Notes under the pieces: generated by a model
Told to the model about the DNA's origin: nothing
Database searches by the model: none
The model's input: the letters and a program-made list of their open reading frames with translations, nothing else
DNA from: Candidatus Krumholzibacteriia bacterium
GTDB lineage: Bacteria > Krumholzibacteriota > Krumholzibacteriia > LZORAL124-64-63
NCBI GenBank assembly: GCA_030643455.1
Contig: DAOWLV010000078.1
Span: forward strand, 1 to 10,013
Direction: 5' to 3'
DNA length: 10,013 bases
Position numbers and translations under genes: made by a program
Shown here: positions 1 through 6,372 of the stretch, piece after piece
Numbering within the stretch: position 1 is the stretch's first letter
Layout of the letters: each line of letters begins with the position of its first letter

Positions 1-216
1 ACCAGCGAGGTGGCTGTCGCGTTTGATTCCTCGGAATTCAGGGTTGTTCATGATCCAGGGCACCCGGATGCCGATGAGCAGGGTTATGTCCTGATGCCCA
101 ACGTGAATCCGATCACCGAAATGGTGGACATGATCACCGCCAGCAGGGCCTACGAAGCCAACGTGAGCGCCGTCCAGACGGCAAAAGACATGTTCAACGA
201 CGCGCTCAAGATCTGA
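1..216 (+). CDS. flgC: Flagellar basal-body rod protein FlgC, C-terminal part (5' truncated by window edge)
   Basis: The first 71 codons in frame 1 are open from the window edge to TGA at 214-216, so this is the 3' end of a gene starting upstream. The visible protein has the region GYVLMPNVNPITEMVDMITA followed by SRAYEANVSAVQTAKDM and ends in NDALKI. This is the typical FlgC C-terminal signature: the 'V..PNVN...EM.dmi.A.RaYeANv.a....k.M...aL.i' pattern shared by rod and hook axial proteins. FlgC is a proximal rod subunit that polymerises in the periplasm on top of FliE and FlgB after type III export. The C-terminal stretch forms the D0 helix that packs in the axial core. It sits directly before fliE, as in most flgBC-fliE clusters. 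The GTG at position 10 is internal and should not be taken as the start. Confidence 0.95.
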   Translation, partial: TSEVAVAFDSSEFRVVHDPGHPDADEQGYVLMPNVNPITEMVDMITASRAYEANVSAVQTAKDMFNDALKI

Positions 217-228
217 ACCGGATCTTGA
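206..228 (+). repeat. Perfect 8-bp inverted repeat over the flgC stop codon
   Basis: TCAAGATC (206-213) and GATCTTGA (221-228) are perfect reverse complements separated by 7 nt, and the flgC TGA lies in the loop. No T-run follows, so it does not look like an intrinsic terminator. It could be an mRNA-stabilising or processing hairpin between flgC and fliE, or it could be chance. A second, shorter GGGCC/GGCCC pair lies at 245-259, before the fliE ribosome binding site. Confidence 0.4.
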
Positions 229-282
229 ATGACCTGAGTAAGTCGGGCCATCCCGGCCCCTTGACCGAAACGAGGAAACGAC

Positions 283-585
283 ATGGGAATCGGCAGTATC
301 AAATCCCTGGGATCGGTCGACCCGCAGGCGGCCTACGGTGGGGTGAAAACTGTTCGGGATCAGCAGGCATCCTTTGCAGACCAGCTGAAAAATGCCATTT
401 CCGAGGTCAACGATATGCAGGTCCAGCGTGACTCCAAGGTGGAACAGATGGTCACTGGAGAGGCCACGGAGGTCCATGACGTCATGATCGCGGCCAAGGA
501 ATCCCAGCTGGCCTTCGAGTTGCTATTGGAGATCAGGAACAAGTTGCTGGAGTCCTACCAGGAAATCATGCGCATGCAGGTATAG
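283..585 (+). CDS. fliE: Flagellar hook-basal body complex protein FliE
   Basis: This is a 100-residue protein, the usual FliE length. FliE is a small exported protein that joins the MS ring (FliF) to the first rod subunits and is needed for export of later rod and hook substrates. The C-terminal two thirds are diagnostic: FADQLKNAISEVNDMQVQ, then VTGEATEVHDVMIAAKESQLAFELLLEIRNKLLESYQEIMRMQV. This matches the conserved FliE pattern of a G...dlh.vm.a.ekA.la..l...vRnk...AYqeimrm.v helix. The ATG at 283 is preceded by GAGGAAA with good spacing, about 6-7 nt. It lies 66 nt after flgC and 32 nt before fliF, so it is very likely co-transcribed with both. No abnormality was seen. Confidence 0.95.
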   Translation: MGIGSIKSLGSVDPQAAYGGVKTVRDQQASFADQLKNAISEVNDMQVQRDSKVEQMVTGEATEVHDVMIAAKESQLAFELLLEIRNKLLESYQEIMRMQV

Positions 586-617
586 ACGGCTCCAGAACAA
601 GGATATGAGGTAACGCA

Positions 618-2150
618 GTGGACGGATTCAGGAACGCGACGGTCAACATCAAGACCCTCTTCGGGGGACTTTCCTTCAACCAGAAGGTCCTGTTCGGGGC
701 GGTGGCCACGGCAAGCGTGATCAGCATCGCGGTGTTTTCCCTATGGCTGCAAAAGGAGGAAAAGGCCGTTTTGTTCACGAATCTGAGCCTTGAGGATGCC
801 TCGGTAGCCCTGGAAGAACTGACCAAACAGGATGTCACCGCCGAATTGACCAATGGTGGCACCACCATCCTGGTGCCCAAAAAATCCGTCCACCGGCTGC
901 GGGTGGACCTGGCGAGCAAGGGTGTCCCATCCAGTGGAACGGTGGGTTTCGAAATCTTCGACGGCAAGCAATACGGTCTCACGGATTTCCTCCAGAACGT
1001 CAACTTCAAGCGGGCACTGGAGGGTGAACTGACTAAAACCATTGAGTCACTGCAAGGAATCCAGTCAGCGCGTGTCCATCTCGTGCTGCCCAAACCATCG
1101 ATTTTCAAGAAACTCGACTCTGCTGCCACGGCCAGCGTCGTTCTTCAGCTCGGACGGGGATCGCAGCTGCAGGACAACAGGATCGCAGGTATCCAGAGCC
1201 TTGTGGCCGGAAGCGTGGAAAATCTGGCCGTGCAGCAGGTCACGGTCATCGACCAGTACGGAAAAGTCCTGTCGCAGGGCATCAAGGACGGAGATACGGG
1301 CCGGACCGAGAGCCAGCTGGCTCTGCGCAAGGAAGTGGAGGGTTATCTGGCCCAGAAGGCCGGGTTCATGCTCGACCGCGTCCTGGGGCCGGACCGGTCC
1401 ATCGTTCAGGTGGACGCCACCCTGAATTTCGAAAAGATCGACCGGGAGCGGGAAATCTACGATCCCCAGAATACCGTGGTGCGCAGTGAAGTCAGGAATG
1501 AGGTATCCGATCCCGAGACGGGCGGCACAGACGAGAACAGCACTACCAACTATGAGATCAACCGGACGGTGGAACACATCGTCGGGGAAATCGGCGGGGT
1601 CAAGAGGCTTTCGGTGGCCGTGTTCGTGGATGGGAATTATGAAGCGCCCCAGGACGGCGACTCGTCATTGTACCTCCCGCTGACCGAGGACGAGGTGACC
1701 AAGCTGAGGCGCATCGTCCAGACCGCGTTGGGACTCGATGCCTCGCGCGGGGACCAGATCGAAATCGTCAACATGCAATTCCGTCAGCAAGAGAGTTTTG
1801 ATCCCGATCCATTTGTCCCGAACTGGATGGGTCTGGTCACTCAATACGGAGGAAAAGCCTTCCTGATCCTCATCTTCGGGGTCGTACTCTTGAGCCTGCG
1901 CAAGGGGGTCGGCGGGTTGCTGGCCATTGAAATTCCCAGTACGCGCACCCGTATCCCGACTGCCGGGAACCAGGGGGAAACCGAACATTTCGAGGGCATT
2001 CCCGACATGGACGATCAGGTCATCAACGACATCAAGGATTACGCGTCCGAAAACCCCGACCGGGTGGCTGACGTGGTGCAATCCTGGATCCATGAAATGA
2101 ACCTTGACGATCCGTCGAAGGAAACCGTGGGGGACTCCAGTGAACGATAA
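618..2150 (+). CDS. fliF: Flagellar MS-ring protein FliF
   Basis: At 510 residues this falls within the normal FliF range. FliF forms the MS ring in the inner membrane, the housing of the export gate and the mounting plate for the rotor. The sequence shows a first transmembrane segment at about residues 24-44 and the PekA-like ring-building domain start (KAVLFTNLSLEDASVALEELTK). The region GVPSSGTVGFEIFD through RALEGELTKTIESLQGIQSARVHLVLPKPSIF is a hallmark of the YscJ/FliF family. A second periplasmic ring domain follows, then a second transmembrane segment at about residues 410-429. The cytoplasmic tail contains the FliG-binding motif DYASENPDRVADVVQSWI (about residues 474-491). The start is GTG at 618 with a TGAGGT Shine-Dalgarno at 606-611; no ATG alternative fits. 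The last 11 nt overlap fliG, whose GTG start is inside the final fliF codons, suggesting coupled translation of two partners that bind one another. Confidence 0.97.
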   Translation: MDGFRNATVNIKTLFGGLSFNQKVLFGAVATASVISIAVFSLWLQKEEKAVLFTNLSLEDASVALEELTKQDVTAELTNGGTTILVPKKSVHRLRVDLASKGVPSSGTVGFEIFDGKQYGLTDFLQNVNFKRALEGELTKTIESLQGIQSARVHLVLPKPSIFKKLDSAATASVVLQLGRGSQLQDNRIAGIQSLVAGSVENLAVQQVTVIDQYGKVLSQGIKDGDTGRTESQLALRKEVEGYLAQKAGFMLDRVLGPDRSIVQVDATLNFEKIDREREIYDPQNTVVRSEVRNEVSDPETGGTDENSTTNYEINRTVEHIVGEIGGVKRLSVAVFVDGNYEAPQDGDSSLYLPLTEDEVTKLRRIVQTALGLDASRGDQIEIVNMQFRQQESFDPDPFVPNWMGLVTQYGGKAFLILIFGVVLLSLRKGVGGLLAIEIPSTRTRIPTAGNQGETEHFEGIPDMDDQVINDIKDYASENPDRVADVVQSWIHEMNLDDPSKETVGDSSER

Positions 2151-3141
2151 AGCCGTACGCAAGGCCGCCGTTTTCCTGATGACCCTCGGTCCCGAAGCTG
2201 GCGGCAAGGTCTTGTCGCAACTCCCCGAGAAGATGGTGGAAGACCTTACCCACTCCATTGCGGGCATGGGGCCGGTGGGCTTCGACGAGAAGAAAAAGAC
2301 CCTCAATGATTTCATCTCCAGCAGCGGACAGATCTCCGGTATCGCCACCGGCGGTGAAGAAATTGCCAAGCAGCTCCTGGAGGCGGGCTTCGGCGCCCGT
2401 CGGGCCACTTCGATGCTCAGCCGCGTCACCAGTTACAGTGAAATCAAGAGTTTCGAACATCTGAGGGATGTGGATCCGCTGACCATCGCCAACTACCTGC
2501 GGAACGAACATCCCCAGACCGCCGCCGTGGTCCTGGCTCACATGGATCCCCGGGCCAGCGGACCGATCCTGGCTCTGATGCCAGTGGACATGCAGGGTGA
2601 CATCGCCCATCGCATGGCGGTCCTGGAAGCTCCGCATGCGGAAACCCTGCAGACGGTCGAAAAAGTCCTGGCCAGGCAGCTCCAGGGTGAATTGTCGGCC
2701 AAGGAGGCCAAATACGGTGGGCACAAACAAGTGGCCGACATTCTCAACGAGCTGGACCGGGATGTCTGGCAGGAGATTCTCGACGAAATGAGGGAAATCG
2801 ACGACGAGGTCGCCAATGAGGTGAACAACCTCATGTTCGTGTTCGAGGACATCGTCCTGCTCAACGACGGCCACATCCAGGAGATCCTCAAGGAAATCGA
2901 CGGCAAGGAGCTGACCCTGGCTCTCAAGGGTGCCACCGTTGAGATCCGCGACAAGGTTTTCGGCAACATGTCCAAACGCGCCGCTCAGGGAATCATGGAA
3001 GACATGGACTACATGGGACCCATCCGACTGGCCGAAGTGGAGGAAGCCCAGAAGCGGATCGTGGAAGTGATCCGGAACCTGGAGGAGAACGGCACCATCA
3101 ACATCGGAAAGGGAAGCAAGGATGCGGAAATGGTGTCCTGA
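2140..3141 (+). CDS. fliG: Flagellar motor switch protein FliG
   Basis: This is a 333-residue FliG, the rotor protein that binds FliF, forms the C ring with FliM and FliN, and interacts with the stator (MotA). It has the N-terminal FliF-binding domain (NDKAVRKAAVFLMTLGPEAGG start). The middle domain carries the invariant EHPQT motif at residues 123-127 (NYLRNEHPQTAAVVLAHM). The C-terminal torque domain has MFVFEDI (from residue 232), a charged ridge helix (KGATVEIRDKVFGNMSKRAA) and the end VEEAQKRIVEVIRNLEENG. The frame is open upstream to a TTG at 2104, but the twelve extra residues (TIRRRKPWGTPV) are unlike any FliG N-terminus. GTG at 2140 gives the family start, with a G-rich GGGGGA at 2129-2134 as the ribosome binding site. 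It overlaps fliF by 11 nt and fliH by 20 nt. Confidence 0.97.
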   Translation: MNDKAVRKAAVFLMTLGPEAGGKVLSQLPEKMVEDLTHSIAGMGPVGFDEKKKTLNDFISSSGQISGIATGGEEIAKQLLEAGFGARRATSMLSRVTSYSEIKSFEHLRDVDPLTIANYLRNEHPQTAAVVLAHMDPRASGPILALMPVDMQGDIAHRMAVLEAPHAETLQTVEKVLARQLQGELSAKEAKYGGHKQVADILNELDRDVWQEILDEMREIDDEVANEVNNLMFVFEDIVLLNDGHIQEILKEIDGKELTLALKGATVEIRDKVFGNMSKRAAQGIMEDMDYMGPIRLAEVEEAQKRIVEVIRNLEENGTINIGKGSKDAEMVS

Positions 3142-3895
3142 ACCCTTCGATGAGAACCGGGAACAAAACCGACCGGTCGGGGATCCCCTCCTTTCGTTCG
3201 AAACGGTATCAGCCTCGATCGCGACCTTCCCTGCCGATAATGCCCCGGCAAACCCGAGGTTCGAAAAGGACAACGGCCTGACCGGCGGAAAATCATCCTG
3301 GGACATGATTGACCAGGTGGACAAGGACCAGTTGCTGGAAAAAGCCAGGGACTTGCTCCAGGTTGAATTCGACCATCGGGAAACGGAACTCCGGCGATGT
3401 CATCAGGAGGAACTGGAGGAGGTCCGGAACGAGTTCCTCCAGAGGCTCGACAACTGGTGCCGGGAATTGACCGCGGAACAGGACCTCGAGAGGCGGGGCA
3501 TCGCTGTCGAGGCTGCTGGACTGGCCCTGACCCTGGCCCGCAAGATCATCAGGGACACGGTGGAAGTGGATCCGGGGTTTGTGACTCGCACCCTGGAGAC
3601 CGCCCTGTTCAAGATCCGCGACGCAAACCCCCTGACGGTGACCCTCCATCCCGATGATGCAAACCTGTTGAATAACAACCCGGACCTGATGAGCGGACTC
3701 CGTATTGGAACCGTGGTCTCCGACCGCCGTGTCGAAAGGGGGGGCTGCCTGGTCCGGGCGGGTGTTCGGGAGTGGGATGCGACCCTCTCCCGTCAATTGG
3801 ACTACCTGACGGGAATCGTCGAAGAGGCCCTGGCCGCCTCCTGTGACACGGTTCCGTCGAATCCTGGAGACGATGATGATTCTTGCCTGGACTGA
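3122..3895 (+). CDS. fliH: Flagellar assembly protein FliH (export ATPase regulator / peripheral stalk)
   Basis: This 257-residue protein lies between fliG and fliI, the standard fliH position. FliH dimers bind FliI, hold the ATPase to the C ring and export gate, and restrain ATP hydrolysis. They correspond to the F-type ATPase b/delta stalk. The first 60 residues are low in recognisable structure. Residues about 65-120 are a charged, coiled-coil-type helix (DQLLEKARDLLQVEFDHRE through QEELEEVRNEFLQRLDNW). The C-terminal part has the FliH/HrpE globular pattern: LALTLARKIIRDTVEVDPGFV, VTLHPDDANLL and the VERGGCLVRAG 'GGC.v....G.vDa.l..ql..l' region. ATG 3122 lies inside the fliG end with AAGGG/AAGG purines upstream. 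An internal ATG at 3305 would give a 196-residue product, so the start is moderately certain. Sequence identity of FliH is normally low; the call rests on the C-terminal domain and on context. Confidence 0.93.
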   Translation: MRKWCPEPFDENREQNRPVGDPLLSFETVSASIATFPADNAPANPRFEKDNGLTGGKSSWDMIDQVDKDQLLEKARDLLQVEFDHRETELRRCHQEELEEVRNEFLQRLDNWCRELTAEQDLERRGIAVEAAGLALTLARKIIRDTVEVDPGFVTRTLETALFKIRDANPLTVTLHPDDANLLNNNPDLMSGLRIGTVVSDRRVERGGCLVRAGVREWDATLSRQLDYLTGIVEEALAASCDTVPSNPGDDDDSCLD

Positions 3896-5192
3896 TATAG
3901 AGGAATCCGTCCGGAAAGCCGACACGATCCGACCCGTGGGCCGTGTCAGGAATCTCGTCGGCATGGTCATCGAGGTCGAGGGGCTGGCAGCTCCGGTCGG
4001 ATCCCTGTGCAGAATTCACGCCGGTCGGAATGAACCGGATGTTCTCAGCGAAGTCATCGGTTTCCGGAACGACACCTTGCTGGTGATGCCCTACCAGCAC
4101 ACCAGGGGCGTGGCCACGGGCCGGCGGGTTGATCTGGTGTCCAGGAAAATGACCGTTCCCGTCGGGCCCCAGCTGCTCGGCCGGGTGATCGACGGCCTAG
4201 GCCGGCCGCTGGACGGCGGCCCGTCCCTAGCCGGCTTGGCACGGAAAGCCCTGGGCGGTGTGCCCCCGGGGCCATTGAAAAGGAAACGTTCCGTAGAGAT
4301 CCTGGGTACGGGAATCCGCTCCATCGACAGCATGATCACCACCGGTCGCGGGCAGCGGATGGGAATTTTTTCCGGCAGCGGGGTGGGGAAATCCATCCTT
4401 CTGGGCATGCTGGCCAGGAATGCCGAATCAGAAGTGAACGTCCTGGCCCTGATCGGGGAACGTGGACGTGAGGTCAAGGAATTCCTGGAGAGGGATCTCG
4501 GACCCGAGGGATTGGCCCGGAGCGTGGTGGTGGTGGTCACCTCCGACGAAAGCGCGGTCCTTCGCGCCAAGGGCGCCGATACGGCGATGACGATTGCCGA
4601 GTCGTTTCGTGAGAACGACCAGTCTGTCCTGTTCATGATGGACTCTGCCACCCGGTACGCCATGGCTTTGCGCGAAATTGGTCTGGCGGCCGGCGAACCT
4701 CCCACCACCAAGGGATACCCGCCGTCGGTCTTTGCCGCCCTGCCACGTTTGTGTGAACGCGCGGGCTGGTCGGACATCAACTCCATGACAGCCTTCTTCT
4801 CGGTCCTGATCGAGGGAGATGACATCCAGGATCCGGTCGGTGACGCCATGCGGTCGATCCTGGACGGCCACATCATGCTCAGCCGCGACCTGGCCCGGCG
4901 TCATCATTTTCCAGCCGTCGATGTACTGGGCAGTGTCAGCAGGCTTCGGAACGATGTGGTCAAGGCGATCGACATCGAGGCCGGCGCCAGGCTCATGGGC
5001 TGGTTGAAAGCCCTCGAGGACAACCGCGATCTCATCAATATCGGCGCCTATGTGGCCGGTTCAGATCCAATCCTGGACCAGGCGCTGGAAAAGGAAAATG
5101 AAATCAGGTCTTTTCTCACCCAGGGAATGCGGGACGGCTACCCGGCAACTGAAAGCATGTCCGGCCTCCAGCAACTGACGGGGGTCGGGTGA
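3876..5192 (+). CDS. fliI: Flagellum-specific ATPase FliI
   Basis: This is a 438-residue F1-type ATPase that energises the type III flagellar export apparatus as a hexamer on the cytoplasmic side. The Walker A P-loop GSGVGKS is at residues 167-173. LIGERGREVKEFLERDLG carries the predicted catalytic glutamate at 195. The Walker B strand VLFMMDSATRYAMALREIG has its Asp at 256. GEPPTTKGYPPSVFAALPRLCERAG is characteristic of FliI/YscN. The N-terminal beta-barrel domain begins RPVGRVRNLVGMVIEVEG. The frame is open back to GTG 3843, but no ribosome binding site stands at the right distance there. GGAGA at 3866-3870 is best placed for ATG 3876 (5 nt spacer), with ATG 3873 as a near-equal alternative. 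It overlaps fliH by about 20 nt and shares TGATG with fliJ. All catalytic motifs are intact. Confidence 0.97.
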   Translation: MILAWTDIEESVRKADTIRPVGRVRNLVGMVIEVEGLAAPVGSLCRIHAGRNEPDVLSEVIGFRNDTLLVMPYQHTRGVATGRRVDLVSRKMTVPVGPQLLGRVIDGLGRPLDGGPSLAGLARKALGGVPPGPLKRKRSVEILGTGIRSIDSMITTGRGQRMGIFSGSGVGKSILLGMLARNAESEVNVLALIGERGREVKEFLERDLGPEGLARSVVVVVTSDESAVLRAKGADTAMTIAESFRENDQSVLFMMDSATRYAMALREIGLAAGEPPTTKGYPPSVFAALPRLCERAGWSDINSMTAFFSVLIEGDDIQDPVGDAMRSILDGHIMLSRDLARRHHFPAVDVLGSVSRLRNDVVKAIDIEAGARLMGWLKALEDNRDLINIGAYVAGSDPILDQALEKENEIRSFLTQGMRDGYPATESMSGLQQLTGVG

Positions 5193-5653
5193 TGACGACC
5201 TTCAAGTTCCGTCTGGAGAAAGTGTGGAAACAACGGCGGAAAATCGTTGATGAACATTCAATCGCCACCGCTAGCGCCGACCAGAGGGTGGCGGCTTTGT
5301 CCCGCCAGATCGTGGAACTCGATCACAATATCGCCCGGCATTCACGTTCCATGGTCCAGCGGGAAGGGGACATTCTTCTTTCGGAGGATCTGATCGCCGG
5401 AGCCACCTGGCAGGACCATCTGTACCATCTCGGGGAGGATCTGGACAACAAGCTCCAGACGGCAGTGAAAGACCTTGAACGCTGCCGTTCCCGGTTGAAT
5501 GGATCCTGGCGAGATCTGGAAGTCCTTTCCCGGCTCAGGGACAGGCAGTCGGAAAACTGGCGCGCGGGCCAGGATCGTAAAGAAAGAAAACAAATGGATG
5601 AAATCGGACAGATCCGGGCTTTTCGGCAAACCGCGGCCAAAAGTTCCCCGTGA
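5192..5653 (+). CDS. fliJ: Flagellar export protein FliJ (coiled-coil central stalk)
   Basis: This 153-residue protein directly follows fliI; the fliI stop and the fliJ ATG overlap as TGATG at 5190-5194. FliJ is a small antiparallel coiled coil that inserts in the FliI hexamer like the F1 gamma subunit and contacts FlhA and chaperones. The N-terminus TTFKFRLEKVWKQRRKIVDE fits the FliJ family pattern (F.fRLe.vl..r....de). The rest is highly charged and helical with heptad character. It includes the long helix ending SRLRDRQSENWRAGQDRKERKQMDEIG, which resembles the conserved C-terminal FliJ region with its 'E....KER.e.k.mDEi' end. Length is normal (about 145-155). It is the last gene before the 197-nt gap, so it probably closes the upstream transcription unit. 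Confidence 0.93.
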   Translation: MTTFKFRLEKVWKQRRKIVDEHSIATASADQRVAALSRQIVELDHNIARHSRSMVQREGDILLSEDLIAGATWQDHLYHLGEDLDNKLQTAVKDLERCRSRLNGSWRDLEVLSRLRDRQSENWRAGQDRKERKQMDEIGQIRAFRQTAAKSSP

Positions 5654-5666
5654 CGGGAAATTGTTT
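5644..5666 (+). terminator. Possible weak intrinsic terminator at the end of fliJ
   Basis: TTCCC (5644-5648) pairs with GGGAA (5655-5659) across a 6-nt loop containing the fliJ stop. A short T-rich tail (ATTGTTT, 5660-5666) follows. A further GGAAA/TTTCC pair at 5656-5668 is mutually exclusive with it. The stem is short and the tail is broken by a G, so termination would be partial at best. Its position, right after the last gene of the fliE-fliJ block and before a sigma-54 promoter, is what makes it plausible. Confidence 0.3.
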
Positions 5667-5775
5667 CCGGTTTGGAGTCCGGGAAGTTGAGAGGTTTGTT
5701 TCATGAAAATTGCCAATACCCCATTTTTAAACAAGATGGATAGTTGTTGGTAATTGACCGAAAGGGATTGGTCTC

Positions 5776-5791
5776 TGGCATCCCCGTTGCA
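5776..5791 (+). promoter_or_regulatory. Sigma-54 (RpoN) -24/-12 promoter for the hook operon
   Basis: TGGCATCCCCGTTGCA contains the -24 element TGGCA and the -12 element TTGCA. There are exactly 10 nt between the invariant GG (5777-5778) and GC (5789-5790), as required for RpoN holoenzyme. It lies in the only real intergenic gap of the window and points to the MotE-like gene. The start of transcription would be near 5802, leaving a leader of roughly 50 nt. RpoN promoters need an NtrC-type enhancer-binding activator; in many flagellar systems FlrC, FleQ, FlgR or FlbD-type regulators act on hook genes in this way. No clear activator site could be recognised upstream, although 5700-5755 is AT-richer than its surroundings and could assist bending. 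Confidence 0.85.
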
Positions 5792-5850
5792 GGTGAAACC
5801 AATGCCGGGGCCTATGGATTTCCTGTGGCCCGAATCAAAGGGTACCTGAC

Positions 5851-6372
5851 ATGAAAAGCGTTCTGATCATTTCGGTTGTGACCTTTTTCCTGATTTTCGG
5901 GGGACTGGCCATTTTGAGCAGCCAGCTGGGCGGAAATTCCAGCCTCAGGCAGCAGGCCGGATCCACGGCCGAAAATCTTGATTCCAAGCTGGTCATGGAG
6001 GGCCTCCACGCCGAGAGGACCTCATTGAGGCGTGAAAAAGAAGAAATCATAATCCTGCGCCAGGCAGTGGCGGTCCAGGAACAGGTCCTGGTCGAGGGCC
6101 GCCGCGAGCTGTCCGCGATGGTCCAGGAGATCGAAGCCAAACAGCGGGTGCTGGGTGAAGTCCGCGAGCGATCCGCCGTCCGCCTGGCCAAGATGTACGA
6201 GAATATGAAACCCGCCCAGGCCGCTCCGATCCTGAGTGCCCTGGATATGGATATCATCCTGGACATCATGGGACGAATGAAGGAGCGCGAGGCCGCCAGG
6301 ATCCTGGCCAGCATGGATGCCGGATTGGCCGCCCGGATCAGTACGGAATTGAGTCTGGGAGGGACCAGTTGA
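5851..6372 (+). CDS. motE: MotE-like membrane-anchored flagellar protein (MgtE N-terminal-type domain)
   Basis: This is a 173-residue protein. An N-terminal membrane segment is visible (VLIISVVTFFLIFGGLAILSS, about residues 4-24) with the bulk predicted outside the cytoplasm. A long charged coiled coil spans about residues 50-108 (ERTSLRREKEEIIILRQAVA and onward). Residues about 111-168 form a C-terminal helical repeat domain: LAKMYENMKPAQAAPILSAL, then DIILDIMGRMKEREAARILASMDAGLAARIS. That last part has the 'M.p..AA.il..l......il..m....aa.iL..m....aa.i...l' pattern of the MgtE intracellular N domain, shared with MotE and with Bacillus YlxF, which also lies between fliJ and fliK. In alphaproteobacteria MotE is reported as a chaperone-like periplasmic partner of MotC, so the exact job here is inferred. 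AAAGGG at 5837-5842 is the ribosome binding site. It is the first gene after the sigma-54 promoter and overlaps fliK as TGATG. Confidence 0.8.
   Translation: MKSVLIISVVTFFLIFGGLAILSSQLGGNSSLRQQAGSTAENLDSKLVMEGLHAERTSLRREKEEIIILRQAVAVQEQVLVEGRRELSAMVQEIEAKQRVLGEVRERSAVRLAKMYENMKPAQAAPILSALDMDIILDIMGRMKEREAARILASMDAGLAARISTELSLGGTS

Noticed and set aside
2032..3324. A 430-codon open frame on the minus strand opposite fliG.
   Set aside because: It lies fully antisense to an unmistakable FliG, has no family signature, and is the kind of long shadow frame that GC-rich coding sequence produces.
3843..3875. Upstream GTG start for fliI giving a 449-residue protein.
   Set aside because: No ribosome binding site at proper spacing, while GGAGA at 3866-3870 fits the ATG at 3876; the added residues do not look like a FliI N-terminus.
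3293..3970. A 225-codon minus-strand frame across fliH/fliI.
   Set aside because: No recognisable domain or credible ribosome binding site context, and the plus-strand genes explain the sequence.
4235..4250. TGGCACGG resembling a sigma-54 -24 element within fliI.
   Set aside because: There is no GC at the required distance for the -12 element, and it lies in coding sequence far from any start.
5756..5773. GACC/GGTC inverted pair just upstream of the sigma-54 element, considered as an activator site.
   Set aside because: Only four bases per arm and too close to the -24 element for a normal enhancer; easily chance.
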